In this document: piece after piece, positions 8,244 through 17,182 of the stretch
How positions within the stretch are numbered: position 1 is the first letter of the stretch
Layout: every line of letters begins with the position of its first letter
Assembly (NCBI RefSeq): GCF_019402665.1
Contig: NZ_VSST01000049.1
Coordinates: 62,001-126,000, forward strand
DNA from: Bradyrhizobium canariense
GTDB lineage: Bacteria > Pseudomonadota > Alphaproteobacteria > Rhizobiales > Xanthobacteraceae
Reading direction: 5' to 3'
Length of the DNA stretch: 64,000 nucleotides
Made by a program: the position numbers and the translations under genes
Notes under the pieces: model-generated
The model's database searches: none
Seen by the model: the letters and a program-made list of their open reading frames with translations, nothing else
What the model was told of the DNA's origin: nothing

Positions 8244-9077
8244 GTGACCAAGGCTCCCGCAGCCTGTCTGATCGGATGGCCGGCTGCGCATTCGCGCTCG
8301 CCGCTGATCCATCGTTACTGGCTGCGCACGCTCGGGATCGAGGGCGGCTATGTCATCGAGGCGGTTCCACCCGATAATTTGCGCGACTTCGTGCTGCGGC
8401 TGTCGCTGCGCGGCTTCGTCGGCGCCAACGTCACCATCCCGCACAAAGAGGGCGTGCTTGAGCTCTCGACGCCCGATGCCCGCGCGCGGGCTGTCGGTGC
8501 GGCCAACACGCTGTGGTTTGCGGACGGCGAGCTGCGCTCGACCAACACCGACGTCGAGGGCTTTATCGGCAATCTCGATGCCAGCGCGCCCGGCTGGGAC
8601 GCAGCCGAAGAGGCGCTGGTGCTCGGCGCCGGCGGCTCCTCGCGCGCCATCGTGTTCGGGTTGCTCGAACGCGGCATCAGCCGCGTGCATCTCGCCAACC
8701 GCACCATCGCCCGGGCCGAGATGATTGCACGCGAGTTCGGGCCGAAGGTGCATCCTGTTGCCTGGGACGGGATCGATGACATCCTGTCGCGTGCAAGACT
8801 TCTCGTGAACACGACCTCGCTCGGCATGCACGGTCAGCCTTCACTCGACCTTGACGTGGCGCGCCTGCCGGATGGCGCCGTGATCGCCGATCTCGTCTAT
8901 GTCCCGCTGGCGACGCCGCTGCTCGCGGCCGCAAAGGCGCGCGGGCTGAAGACCGCCGACGGGCTCGGCATGCTGCTGCATCAGGCGGTCCGCGGCTTCG
9001 AGCTGTGGTTCGGCCAGCGGCCGCAGGTCACGGCCGAGCTGCGTGCGCTGGTCGAGGCCGATCTCACAAAGACTTGA
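8244..9077 (+). CDS. aroE: Shikimate dehydrogenase family protein
   Basis: This 277-residue enzyme reduces 3-dehydroshikimate to shikimate with NADPH in aromatic amino-acid synthesis. The substrate-binding part has SRSPLIH, NVTIPHKE with the catalytic lysine, and NTD with the catalytic aspartate. The Rossmann part has GAGGSSRA, NRT (NADP phosphate contact) and NTTSLGM. A GTG start is supported by AGGGGAGGA at 8230-8238. In related genomes the housekeeping aroE usually sits in a maf-coaE-dnaQ cluster. This copy does not, so it could be a paralogue acting on quinate or another substrate; all catalytic residues are intact. Confidence 0.85.
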   Translation: MTKAPAACLIGWPAAHSRSPLIHRYWLRTLGIEGGYVIEAVPPDNLRDFVLRLSLRGFVGANVTIPHKEGVLELSTPDARARAVGAANTLWFADGELRSTNTDVEGFIGNLDASAPGWDAAEEALVLGAGGSSRAIVFGLLERGISRVHLANRTIARAEMIAREFGPKVHPVAWDGIDDILSRARLLVNTTSLGMHGQPSLDLDVARLPDGAVIADLVYVPLATPLLAAAKARGLKTADGLGMLLHQAVRGFELWFGQRPQVTAELRALVEADLTKT

Positions 9078-9144
9078 GAGAATAGCGCGTAACCTCCGGA
9101 GTTCTATGTCCGTAAGGGGACAATAGGGACAATCGGAGACCGTC

Positions 9145-9771
9145 ATGTCTGTTCAACGTGCAACTTTCACACGTCCGCTCATTGCCGTCGCGATGGTGGC
9201 CGTCTCGACCCTCTCGGCACTTGCGCAAAGGGCGCCGGTGCCGACGCGCATCCGCGGCACGATCGAAAGCGTCAATGGCGACACCATGCAGGTCAAGGCG
9301 CGCAGCGGCGAGGACGTCAAGCTGCACATCGCCTCCGACGTGAACGTGTCGGGCATTACCAAGATTTCACTTGCCGACATCAAGCCCGGCTCCTTCGTCG
9401 GCGCCACCACCGTGCCGGGACCGGACGGCGGCGCGAACGCGGTCGAGGTCCACGTGTTTCCTGAGAGCATGCGCGGCACCGGCGAGGGCTCGCGACCTTA
9501 TGACCTCAAGCCCAACTCCAGCATGACCAATGCGACCGTGTCGGAGAGCGTGGTCGGCAACGACGGCCATACGCTGCTGGTCAAGTACAAGGACGGCGAG
9601 AAGAAGGTGTTCGTCGCCGACAATACGCCGGTGGTGACCTTCGTGCCCGGCGACAAATCCGATCTGAAGGCCGGCGCCAAGGTGATCGCCTTCATGAAGC
9701 AGCTGCCGGACGGCTCGTTCGAAACCAACCGCGTCAGCGTCGGCCGCGACGGCCTGACGCCGCCGATGTAA
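9145..9771 (+). CDS. Exported beta-rich protein, first of a tandem pair
   Basis: This 208-residue protein has a signal peptide (cleavage near ALA-QRA) and then a repeat-like beta-strand domain with RIRGTIESVNGDTMQVKARS, a segment resembling DUF5666/OB-type secreted domains. It ends NRVSVGRDGLTPPM. CGGAGA 5 nt before the ATG supports the start. The next gene, 15 bp downstream, encodes a clear paralogue with the same architecture, the same YKDGEKKV core and the same C-terminal NRVxVGRDGxTPPM. The pair is therefore a recent tandem duplication and probably one transcript. The function is unknown; a periplasmic location is inferred from the signal peptide. Confidence 0.8.
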   Translation: MSVQRATFTRPLIAVAMVAVSTLSALAQRAPVPTRIRGTIESVNGDTMQVKARSGEDVKLHIASDVNVSGITKISLADIKPGSFVGATTVPGPDGGANAVEVHVFPESMRGTGEGSRPYDLKPNSSMTNATVSESVVGNDGHTLLVKYKDGEKKVFVADNTPVVTFVPGDKSDLKAGAKVIAFMKQLPDGSFETNRVSVGRDGLTPPM

Positions 9772-9786
9772 ATGGAGACTAACAAC

Positions 9787-10410
9787 ATGTCGAAGAGAAC
9801 CTGGATATCACGCATTGGCATGGCCGCATTCGCGGCCTGCATCGTCACGTCATCCGCCCTGGCGCAGCAGACGCCGACGGTGCGCATCCGCGGCACCATC
9901 GAGAGCGTCGACGGCAACACGCTCGGCATCAAGACCCGCGAAGGCAGCGACGTGAAGGTGCGCATGACCGACAACGTCGCCGTCTTCGCGGTGGTGAAGA
10001 CGTCGTTGTCGGAGATCAAGGACGGCTCCTATATCGGCGTCACCGGCCTGCCGGAGCCCGACGGCACCCAGAAGGCGATCGCGGTGCACATCTTCCCCGA
10101 AAACCAGCGCGGCGCGGCCGAAGGCTTTCGTCCCTGGGACGCGCGCGCCAACTCGACCATGACCAACGCCACCGTGGCGCAGACGGTGAAGGGCACCGAC
10201 GGCCAGAACATCACGGTCAAGTACAAGGACGGCGAGAAGAAAGTCGTGGTGCCTCCGGACACGCCGATCGTCACCTTCGTCGCCAGCGACAAATCCGAGC
10301 TCAAGCCCGGCGCCAAGCTGATCATTTTCGGCGCGGTGAAGAAGGACGATGGTTCGCTGGAAGCCAACCGCGTCAACGTCGGCCGCGATGGGGTGACGCC
10401 GCCGATGTGA
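9787..10410 (+). CDS. Exported beta-rich protein, second of a tandem pair
   Basis: This 207-residue paralogue of the preceding gene shares the signal peptide, the RIRGTIESVDGNTLGIKTR segment, the VKYKDGEKKVVV core and the NRVNVGRDGVTPPM terminus. I start at ATG 9787 because GGAG at 9774-9777 is 9 nt upstream; an in-frame ATG at 9772 overlaps that site and is less likely. The short gap after the first copy indicates co-transcription. The copies differ most in the middle (around 10030-10160), so they have had time to diverge. No enzymatic motif is visible. Confidence 0.8.
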   Translation: MSKRTWISRIGMAAFAACIVTSSALAQQTPTVRIRGTIESVDGNTLGIKTREGSDVKVRMTDNVAVFAVVKTSLSEIKDGSYIGVTGLPEPDGTQKAIAVHIFPENQRGAAEGFRPWDARANSTMTNATVAQTVKGTDGQNITVKYKDGEKKVVVPPDTPIVTFVASDKSELKPGAKLIIFGAVKKDDGSLEANRVNVGRDGVTPPM

Positions 10411-10432
10411 GGAGCGCGCCAAGCGGAGATTT

Positions 10433-10547
10433 GTAGGGTGGGTTAGGCGAAGCCGTAACCCACCATGCTTCCGCAAATGCGGACCGAAGTTGGTGGGTTA
10501 CGCTCAGCGACCGCGCTTCGCGCAGCCGCAGAGCTAACCCACCCTAC
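10433..10547. repeat. Palindromic repeat, GTAGGGTGGGTTAG family
   Basis: The ends GTAGGGTGGGTTAG (10433-10446) and CTAACCCACCCTAC (10534-10547) are perfect 14-bp inverted repeats. Internal copies of GTAACCCACC and GGTGGGTTAC add a second nested pairing. The same element occurs at 51500-51587. It sits between two convergent genes and could fold into a long hairpin in either transcript. Confidence 0.8.
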
Positions 10548-10564
10548 AGCACTGCCGCTGCGGT

Positions 10565-11701
10565 TCACATCGCAATGATATGTTCGTCGATCTCGTCAAT
10601 CCTGTTGACGCCGCACAGGCCCATGGTGGTGAGCAGCTCCTTCTGGATGATGTCGATCGCCTTGGCGACGCCGGCCTGGCCGCCGGCGCCCAGGCCATAG
10701 GCGTAAGCGCGGCCGATCATGCAGGACTTTGCGCCGAGCGCGAGCGCGCGCATCACGTCTTGACCGGAGCGGATGCCGCCGTCGAACATGATCTCCATCC
10801 TGTCACCGACCGCCTCGGCGATCTCGGGCAGCACCTCGATCGATGACGGCGCGCCGTCGAGCTGACGGCCGCCGTGGTTCGATACGACGAGAGCCTGCGC
10901 GCCGGTCTTGGCGGCTTCCTCCGCGTCCTCGACGTCCAGAATGCCCTTGATGATCAGCTTGCCCGGCCAGATGCTGCGGACCCACTCGACGTCCTTCCAG
11001 TTCAACGACGTGTCGAACTGCGACGCCGTCCACTCGGCGAGGCGATTGAGATCCCCGGTGTTCTTCACATGTCCGGCGATGTTACCGAAGGTGCGGCGCT
11101 TGCCCCGGAGCACGCCCGACACCCAGGTCGGCTTGGTGGCAAAGTCGATCAGCTTCGAGAGCGACCATTCCGGCGGAACCGTCATGCCGTTCTTGATGTC
11201 GGCGTGGCGCTGGCCGATGACCTGGAGATCGACTGTCAGCACCAGCGCGGAGCATTTCGCCGCGATCGCGCGCTGGATCAGTTCCTTGATGAAGCCGCGG
11301 TCCTTCATCACGTAGAGCTGGAACCAGAACGGCTTCTCGACACTGGCCGCGATGTCTTCGATCGAGCAGATCGACATCGTCGACTGCGTGAACGGGATAC
11401 CGGCGGCTTGCGCGGCGCGGCAGGCATGGATCTCGCCATCGCCATGCTGCATGCCGAGCAGGCCTACCGGCGCCAGTATCAGCGGCATGGTCGAGGGCTC
11501 GCCGAGGATCGTGCTCGCGGTGTCGCGTTTGGAGACGTCGACCAGGATGCGCTGGCGGAACTTGATGGCCTGCATGTCATCGCGGTTGGCGCGCAGCGTT
11601 TCCTCGGCGTAGGAGCCGCGGTCGCAATAATCGAAAAACGCCTTCGGCACGCGGCGCTGATGCAGTGTGCGAAGATCGTCGATACAGGTGATGTGCTTCA
11701 T
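10565..11701 (-). CDS. FMN-dependent alpha-hydroxy-acid oxidase (L-lactate dehydrogenase-like)
   Basis: This 378-residue TIM-barrel flavoenzyme of the LldD/glycolate oxidase family oxidises an (S)-2-hydroxy acid such as lactate. It has the N-terminal RRVPKAFFDYCDRGSYAEET signature, the DLQVIGQRHAD loop, the catalytic histidine and arginine in SNHGGRQLDG and the FMN phosphate site FDGGIRSG. Family resemblance starts at MKHITCIDDLRTLHQRRVPK, so I place the start at ATG 11701 with GGGGAAA upstream; an upstream extension of 25 codons is unlikely. It is closest to LldD, but the substrate is not fixed by sequence. It is a single gene convergent with the exported-protein pair. Confidence 0.9.
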   Translation of the reverse strand: MKHITCIDDLRTLHQRRVPKAFFDYCDRGSYAEETLRANRDDMQAIKFRQRILVDVSKRDTASTILGEPSTMPLILAPVGLLGMQHGDGEIHACRAAQAAGIPFTQSTMSICSIEDIAASVEKPFWFQLYVMKDRGFIKELIQRAIAAKCSALVLTVDLQVIGQRHADIKNGMTVPPEWSLSKLIDFATKPTWVSGVLRGKRRTFGNIAGHVKNTGDLNRLAEWTASQFDTSLNWKDVEWVRSIWPGKLIIKGILDVEDAEEAAKTGAQALVVSNHGGRQLDGAPSSIEVLPEIAEAVGDRMEIMFDGGIRSGQDVMRALALGAKSCMIGRAYAYGLGAGGQAGVAKAIDIIQKELLTTMGLCGVNRIDEIDEHIIAM

Positions 11702-11832
11702 GAACGTTTCCCCGGCCCGTCTTCTATCAAGAGTCTTGTACTGGAAGACTCTTGCATCGGAAGATCGAGGGGTCATCTAGCATGGTTGGATGCACAGCCA
11801 AATCGTTTGAAAATCTTTTGGAGGAGGGCGCC

Positions 11833-12000
11833 ATGACCAGGCCGCACACCGGACCGACGCCGGAGGAGATCAAGGAGAAGCATGATCTCGAGGAGGCGCT
11901 GGAAGAAGGTCTGGAAGAGACCTTTCCGGGCTCCGATCCCGTCAATGTCACCCAGCCGGCGCCGAGCCGCGGGGACGGCCATGTGAAGCGCTCGGACTAG
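11833..12000 (+). CDS. Small acidic hypothetical protein (55 aa)
   Basis: The protein begins MTRPHTGPTPEEIKEKHDLE and has a strongly acidic centre (EEALEEGLEETFPGSDPVNV) predicted to be one helix followed by an extended tail. It is a recognisable short rhizobial family of unknown function. GGAGG at 11820-11826 ends about 7 nt before the ATG. An upstream in-frame ATG at 11752 would add 27 residues without a ribosome binding site. It is transcribed divergently from the alpha-hydroxy-acid oxidase. There are no cysteines, no signal peptide and no membrane segment. Confidence 0.7.
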   Translation: MTRPHTGPTPEEIKEKHDLEEALEEGLEETFPGSDPVNVTQPAPSRGDGHVKRSD

Positions 12001-12218
12001 GCGCGGTTCCGCCCTGTTCCGGCGTCCTCACCGGAAATATAACGTTAACAAGGCGTTATCGGGGCCGGGGTACGTCCGGTTCCGTAATGATTCATCATAT
12101 TTTTTGAAGCCAAGTTAGCCGCGATGGCTTTATAAGACCTCAGCAAATCAGGGATGCGGGTCCCGCCAGGGCACCCGCAGGTTGTCTTGGGATCCCTGGT
12201 TGTCGCGTGGGGGACGAT

Positions 12219-13562
12219 ATGAGCCGCAAATATTTCGGGACGGACGGGATCCGGGGCCGCGCCAACGGGCTGATCACGCCGGAGCTCGCGCTCAAGGTCG
12301 GCCAAGCCGCAGGCCTGGCGTTTCAGCGCGGTGACCACCGCCACAGGGTCGTGATCGGCAAGGACACCCGCTTGTCCGGCTACATGATCGAATACGCCAT
12401 GGTTGCGGGCTTCACCTCGGTCGGCATGGATGTGCTGCTGGTCGGCCCGATGCCGACACCGGCGGTCGCGATGCTGACCAAGTCGATGCGCGCCGATCTC
12501 GGCGTGATGATCTCCGCGTCGCACAACCTGTTCGAGGACAACGGCATCAAGCTGTTCGGCCCGCAGGGCTTCAAGCTCTCCGACGACGTCGAGAAGCAGA
12601 TCGAGCAGCTGCTCGACGAGCCCATCGACAAGCGTCTTGCCCAGAGCGCCAGCCTCGGCCGCGCCCGCCGCATCGATGGCGTGCATGATCGCTACATCGA
12701 ATTCGCCAAGCGCACGCTGCCGCGCGATCTGTCGCTCGACGGCCTGCGCGTCGTGGTCGATTGCGCCAACGGCGCCGCCTACAAGGTGGTACCGGAAGCG
12801 CTGTGGGAGCTGGGCGCCGACGTGATTGCGATCGGAGTCGAGCCCGACGGCTTCAACATCAACAAGGAATGCGGCTCCACCTCGCCGGAAGCGCTGTCGA
12901 AGAAGGTGCGCGAGATGCGCGCCGACATCGGCATCGCGCTCGACGGTGACGCCGATCGCGTCATCCTGGTCGACGAGCGCGGCCACATCGTCGATGGCGA
13001 CCAGCTGCTCGCGGTGATCGCGCAGAGCTGGAAGGAAGACGGCCGGCTGTCGCGATCGGGCATCGTCGCCACCGTGATGTCGAACCTCGGGCTCGAGCGC
13101 TTCCTCAATGCGCAGGGGCTCGATCTCGTGCGCACGCCGGTCGGCGATCGCTACGTGCTCGAGCAGATGCTGAACGGCGGCTACAATCTCGGGGGCGAGC
13201 AGTCCGGCCACATCATCCTGTCCGACTACGCCACCACCGGCGACGGCTTCGTGGCCGCATTGCAGGTGCTTGCCGTGGTGCAGAAGCTGCGCCGGCCGGT
13301 GTCGGAAGTCTGCCACCGCTTCGATCCGCTGCCGCAGATCCTGAAGAACGTCCGTCACAAGGGCGGCAAGCCGCTCGACAATTCCGACGTCAAATCGGCG
13401 ATCTCCGACGGCGAGCAGCGGCTCAACGGCCACGGCCGCCTGCTGATCCGCTCCTCCGGCACCGAGCCGGTGATCCGCGTCATGGGCGAGGGTGAGGATC
13501 GCATCCTGGTCGAGGACGTCGTCGACACCATCGTTTCCGCACTCGGGCAGGCCGCGGCTTAA
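12219..13562 (+). CDS. glmM: Phosphoglucosamine mutase GlmM
   Basis: This 447-residue cytoplasmic enzyme interconverts glucosamine-6-phosphate and glucosamine-1-phosphate for UDP-GlcNAc, and hence peptidoglycan and LPS synthesis. It begins with the family signature KYFGTDGIRGRAN, carries the phosphorylated active serine in MISASHNLFEDNGIK, the metal loop DGDADR, the sugar loop GGEQSGH and the C-terminal phosphate site RSSGTEPVIRVM. GGGGGA at 12209-12214 precedes the ATG. The usual upstream neighbours ftsH and folP are not here. The 200 bases upstream hold no gene I can support. Confidence 0.96.
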   Translation: MSRKYFGTDGIRGRANGLITPELALKVGQAAGLAFQRGDHRHRVVIGKDTRLSGYMIEYAMVAGFTSVGMDVLLVGPMPTPAVAMLTKSMRADLGVMISASHNLFEDNGIKLFGPQGFKLSDDVEKQIEQLLDEPIDKRLAQSASLGRARRIDGVHDRYIEFAKRTLPRDLSLDGLRVVVDCANGAAYKVVPEALWELGADVIAIGVEPDGFNINKECGSTSPEALSKKVREMRADIGIALDGDADRVILVDERGHIVDGDQLLAVIAQSWKEDGRLSRSGIVATVMSNLGLERFLNAQGLDLVRTPVGDRYVLEQMLNGGYNLGGEQSGHIILSDYATTGDGFVAALQVLAVVQKLRRPVSEVCHRFDPLPQILKNVRHKGGKPLDNSDVKSAISDGEQRLNGHGRLLIRSSGTEPVIRVMGEGEDRILVEDVVDTIVSALGQAAA

Positions 13563-13583
13563 GGCGCATCGCGAAGCACGATC

Positions 13584-13667
13584 GTAGCCCGGATGGAGCG
13601 CAGCGAAATCCGGGAATCGTGCAACAGGCGAACGGCCCCGGATTGCGCTGCGCTCCATCCGGGCTAC
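13584..13667. repeat. Inverted repeat, GTAGCCCGGATGGAGCGCAG family
   Basis: The 31-bp arms at 13584-13614 and 13637-13667 are reverse complements with one mismatch and a 22-nt spacer. The element lies just behind glmM and has the appearance of a REP/BIME-like unit. It could also stop glmM transcription, although no T-run follows. Confidence 0.8.
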
Positions 13668-13790
13668 GAACTCCCTCAGGCGGGAAGAGCGAAGCGCATC
13701 CCAGCCATCGACGATTGGCGGTGGATCGCTCGCCGCGCGCAGCGTAACTAGCTTGTCGCGGCAATCTGCCGCGCCGGCCGGGATGCTCCA

Positions 13791-15038
13791 TTGAACAAGC
13801 CAGTCGTCGTCTCAGAGGAAACGCTGACCGAGCCCGTCATCGTCAGCGACGTGGCATCCGCCGCCAAGGCCGCAGGGCCGGCCTATGTCGTGCTTGCCGG
13901 CATCAGCTTCTCGCACTTTCTCAACGACACCATGCAGTCGCTGATCGCTTCCGTGTATCCGATCCTGAAGGACACCTACGCACTCGACTTCGCGCAGATC
14001 GGCATGATCACGCTGGCCTTCCAGTTCACGGCCTCGCTGCTCCAGCCGGTGGTCGGCCACTACACCGACAAGAAGGCGCAGCCCTATTCGCTGTCGATCG
14101 GCATGGCCTCGACCTTCTTCGGTCTGTTGCTGCTCAGTGCCGCCCACCAATATCTCGTCATCCTCGTCGCCGCCGCGCTGGTCGGCCTCGGCTCGGCGGT
14201 GTTTCACCCGGAATCGGCACGCATCGCGCGGCTCGCCTCCGGCGGCCGCTACGGTTTTGCGCAATCGGTGTTCCAGCTCGGCGGCAGTTTTGGCACCTCG
14301 ATGGGACCGGTGCTCGCCGCGCTCATCGTCGTGCCGTTCGGGCAGGGCAGCATCGCCTGGTTCTCCTCGATCGCCTTCCTCGCGATCCTCATCCTCTGGC
14401 GCATCGGCCGCTGGTACGAACCGCAGATCAAGGCGAAGAAGACCGCGGTCGCTCAAGCCCATCCCGACGCGCCGAGCTCGCGTCGCGTCGTCGTTGCGCT
14501 CCTCGTGCTGGTCGCGCTGCTGTTCTCGAAACAGCTCTACGTCTCGAGCCTGTCGAGCTACTACATCTTTTATCTGATCGACCGCTTCGGCGTGTCGACG
14601 CAAGCCGCGCAGATGTATCTCTTCATTTTTCTCGCCGCGAACGCGGTCGGCGCTTTTCTCGGTGGTCCCCTGGGCGATCGCTTCGGCCGCAAGATCGTGA
14701 TCTGGATCTCGATCCTGGGGGCGCTGCCGTTCACGCTGGCGCTGCCCTATGCCGGGCTCTATGCGAGCGCGGTGCTATCAGTGATCATCGGCCTGATCAT
14801 CTCCTCGACGACGTCATCGATCATCGTGTTCGCGCAGGAGCTGGTGCCGCATCGCTTCGGCATGATCTCCGGCGTGTTCTTCGGTGTCGCCTTCGGCATC
14901 GGCGGCTTGGGCGCCGCCGTGCTCGGCAAGCTCGCCGACCACACCTCGATCGCGTTCGTCTACCAGGTCTGCGCTTACCTCCCGGCGATCGGCCTGCTTG
15001 CGGTGTTCCTGCCCAAGCTGCCGCGGCACGCGCGTTAA
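13791..15038 (+). CDS. MFS transporter, fosmidomycin-resistance (Fsr) type
   Basis: This 415-residue inner-membrane protein has 12 predicted helices. The first is preceded by SFSHFLNDTMQSLIASVYPI, the diagnostic start of the Fsr subfamily, and the loop between helices 2 and 3 has GHYTDKKAQPYSLSIGM, corresponding to the MFS A motif. A GDRFGRK motif marks the second half. Fsr proteins export fosmidomycin-like drugs and other small molecules. The start is TTG at 13791, because the first ATG would remove the beginning of helix 1; no strong ribosome binding site is visible, so this start is uncertain. It stands alone between repeats and the porin genes. Confidence 0.88.
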   Translation: MNKPVVVSEETLTEPVIVSDVASAAKAAGPAYVVLAGISFSHFLNDTMQSLIASVYPILKDTYALDFAQIGMITLAFQFTASLLQPVVGHYTDKKAQPYSLSIGMASTFFGLLLLSAAHQYLVILVAAALVGLGSAVFHPESARIARLASGGRYGFAQSVFQLGGSFGTSMGPVLAALIVVPFGQGSIAWFSSIAFLAILILWRIGRWYEPQIKAKKTAVAQAHPDAPSSRRVVVALLVLVALLFSKQLYVSSLSSYYIFYLIDRFGVSTQAAQMYLFIFLAANAVGAFLGGPLGDRFGRKIVIWISILGALPFTLALPYAGLYASAVLSVIIGLIISSTTSSIIVFAQELVPHRFGMISGVFFGVAFGIGGLGAAVLGKLADHTSIAFVYQVCAYLPAIGLLAVFLPKLPRHAR

Positions 15039-15273
15039 CATATCCTGTCTTGCTGCAACGCGGCTTCATACATCGTTAGGAAATGCGGCGACGGCGTCGT
15101 ATTTGCGCTGCATTTTTGCAACGCTCGCGCCGCACGCGCGTGTGCAGTTAGAAAAAATCAACCTTAAAAATTAGGGTTAAGTGGCGCTTAAACATTTGCT
15201 GGCATCGTCCGGGCCGTGAGTTTCCAGAACGTGAGGCGCCGTATTTGCCTCACCGGCCAAAAGGACGAAGCCA

Positions 15274-16119
15274 ATGCGTAGCGTTAAGTCTCTCCTTGCC
15301 GCGGGTGCGGCAACCCTGATCTCATCGATGGCGTTCGCCGCCGACATGCCGATCGCGGCGCCCCCTCCGATGTACGCGCCCCCGGCTCCGCCCGCCGATT
15401 TCGGTGGCTGGTATCTGCGCGGCGATGTCGGCTTCAGCAATCAGAAGACAAGCGATCTCCACTACGGTCGCGAGTCCGCCTATTCGCAGCTCACCTCGTT
15501 CAATCAGCAGGCGTCGTTCGACACGGCCGGCATCTTTGGGCTCGGCGCGGGTTACCGGTTCAACAATTGGTTCCGCGCGGACGTGACCGGGCAGTATCGC
15601 GGCAATTCGAATTTCAAGGGAACGGATCGTTTCACCGGAACCGCGGGCGGCGTGCCCTACAGCGGGATCGACAATTACAGTGCATCCAAGTCCGAATGGC
15701 TGGTGTTGGCGAACGCGTATGTCGACCTGGGCACCTGGTGGTGCATCACGCCGTTCATCGGCGCGGGCGTTGGCGGCGCACGCGTCTCCATCTCGAACTT
15801 CACCGACACCGGCATCAACGATCTTGCGTTCTCGACCGCGAGCTTCTCGAGCGCACCGACCGGTTCGAAGTGGAACTTGGCGTGGGCTGCCCACGCGGGT
15901 CTCGCATACAAGGTCAATCCCAACCTCGTCCTCGAACTTGCCTATAGCTATGTCGATATGGGTGAGGGGCAAACCGGTGTTTTGTCGACCTACACCGGGG
16001 GAACCACGGGCAACGTCTTCAAGTTCAAGGACATCACCTCGCACGACCTGAAGCTCGGCGTGCGCTGGAATCTCGACAGCCCGCCGGCCTACATGCCGCC
16101 GCTCGTCACCAAGGGCTGA
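15274..16119 (+). CDS. Outer-membrane beta-barrel protein (Omp31/porin-like)
   Basis: This 281-residue protein has a signal peptide (cleavage after AFA-AD), a proline-rich linker (PPPMYAPPAPP) and then a beta-barrel with alternating hydrophobic strands such as WYLRGDVGFS, WLVLANAYVDLG and LKLGVRWNL. This is the usual plan of rhizobial Omp25/Omp31-like surface proteins (OmpA-type OM beta-barrel). AAGGACGAAG just upstream of the ATG serves as ribosome binding site. A perfect terminator hairpin follows the gene, so it is monocistronic. The next gene is a second, diverged member of the same broad class. Confidence 0.88.
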   Translation: MRSVKSLLAAGAATLISSMAFAADMPIAAPPPMYAPPAPPADFGGWYLRGDVGFSNQKTSDLHYGRESAYSQLTSFNQQASFDTAGIFGLGAGYRFNNWFRADVTGQYRGNSNFKGTDRFTGTAGGVPYSGIDNYSASKSEWLVLANAYVDLGTWWCITPFIGAGVGGARVSISNFTDTGINDLAFSTASFSSAPTGSKWNLAWAAHAGLAYKVNPNLVLELAYSYVDMGEGQTGVLSTYTGGTTGNVFKFKDITSHDLKLGVRWNLDSPPAYMPPLVTKG

Positions 16120-16149
16120 TCGTCAGCCTGATCGGTTAGGACTTCTTAA

Positions 16150-16176
16150 CGGCGCGGGATCATCCCGCGCCGTTTT
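16150..16176 (+). terminator. Rho-independent terminator after the Omp31-like gene
   Basis: A perfect 10-bp stem (CGGCGCGGGA with TCCCGCGCCG) and a 3-nt loop are followed by TTTT, 30 nt after the stop codon. Confidence 0.9.
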
Positions 16177-16286
16177 GCTTTGCGTATTTTTCATGGCGGG
16201 CGGCGACGAAAGGCTCCGACGCAACCATTGGTTAAGGTTAACGAGCCATGATCACGAGCGAAAGTTCGAGTTCGATGGAGCGTTCG

Positions 16287-17108
16287 ATGCGTAGGCTTTT
16301 GTTGGCGGCGGCGATGTTGGGGACGATCTCTGCGGCGCACGCGGCTGATCTCTCTGACCTGCCGATCCTGCGCGGCGGCTTCACAGACGGCTTGAGCAAC
16401 TCCAACGTCAACTGGCAAGGAAGCTATATCGGCGCCCAGGGAAGCTACGGGACATCCGATATGAATTTCACCGGTTCTACTAGAACTGTTGCGGCTGCCT
16501 TGCTTGCCAATACTTCGATTGAAGCCGGCGGACAGGTATCGAGCTGGCCAGTGGGCGGCGGCAAGGTGTCATCACATGGTCATGGCTATGGCGCCTTCGC
16601 CGGTTACAACGGGCAATGGGACGATGTCGTGCTCGGCGTCGAGGTCAATTACATACATGGCAAGTTCGGCGGCTCGGCGACCGGCACCATGGGGCGCTCC
16701 TTTGTCGATCCTCTGAGTTTTCTGGACGACATCACGTACAAAAGCACGAGCTCGATAGCGATCTCCGATATGGGAACGCTCCGCATTCGCGGCGGCTACG
16801 CCGTCGGCTCTTTCTTGCCTTATCTGTTCGGAGGCATTGCACTTGGGCAAGCCAACATCACCAAGACTGCCGAGATCACCGGGACTCAGTTCAACCAGTC
16901 GGCGCCCTTTCAAACAATCAATGTCAATCTGTCCGCCACAGATGGTCTCTATAGTCACCTGATCTATGGCTACTCCACCGGTATTGGTGTCGATGCGATG
17001 CTGTGTGCAGGCCTGTTTCTGCGGGCGGAGTGGGAATACGTTCGCTTCACGTCATCGGTTGACACCAGTATCAACACCGTTCGCGCCGGCCTCGGCTACA
17101 AGTTCTGA
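16287..17108 (+). CDS. Outer-membrane beta-barrel protein (porin family)
   Basis: This 273-residue secreted protein starts MRRLLLAAAMLGTISAAHAA, a typical signal peptide, and continues with a barrel containing GSYIGAQGSYG, YGAFAGYNGQWDDVVLGVEV and a C-terminal strand ending in phenylalanine (VRAGLGYKF), the signal recognised by the BAM complex. I choose ATG 16287 because GGAG at 16277-16280 is 6 nt upstream and because longer starts at 16248 or 16275 would put charged residues before the signal peptide. It resembles the Omp25-like family that shares the beta-barrel domain with the previous gene but is only distantly similar to it. Confidence 0.85.
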   Translation: MRRLLLAAAMLGTISAAHAADLSDLPILRGGFTDGLSNSNVNWQGSYIGAQGSYGTSDMNFTGSTRTVAAALLANTSIEAGGQVSSWPVGGGKVSSHGHGYGAFAGYNGQWDDVVLGVEVNYIHGKFGGSATGTMGRSFVDPLSFLDDITYKSTSSIAISDMGTLRIRGGYAVGSFLPYLFGGIALGQANITKTAEITGTQFNQSAPFQTINVNLSATDGLYSHLIYGYSTGIGVDAMLCAGLFLRAEWEYVRFTSSVDTSINTVRAGLGYKF

Positions 17109-17182
17109 AGGCACTGCGGTGTCGTCGGTTGACAGGTTTGCCTCGTCCTGATGCTCTGTTGCCGGAAGACGGGGCAGTAGCG

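Noticed and set aside
12045..12218. A tRNA-like or coding remnant upstream of glmM
   Set aside because: The minus-strand frame reads GGTRIPDLLRS, a pattern often seen as spurious translation of tRNA-linked DNA, but no cloverleaf or full stem set can be formed.
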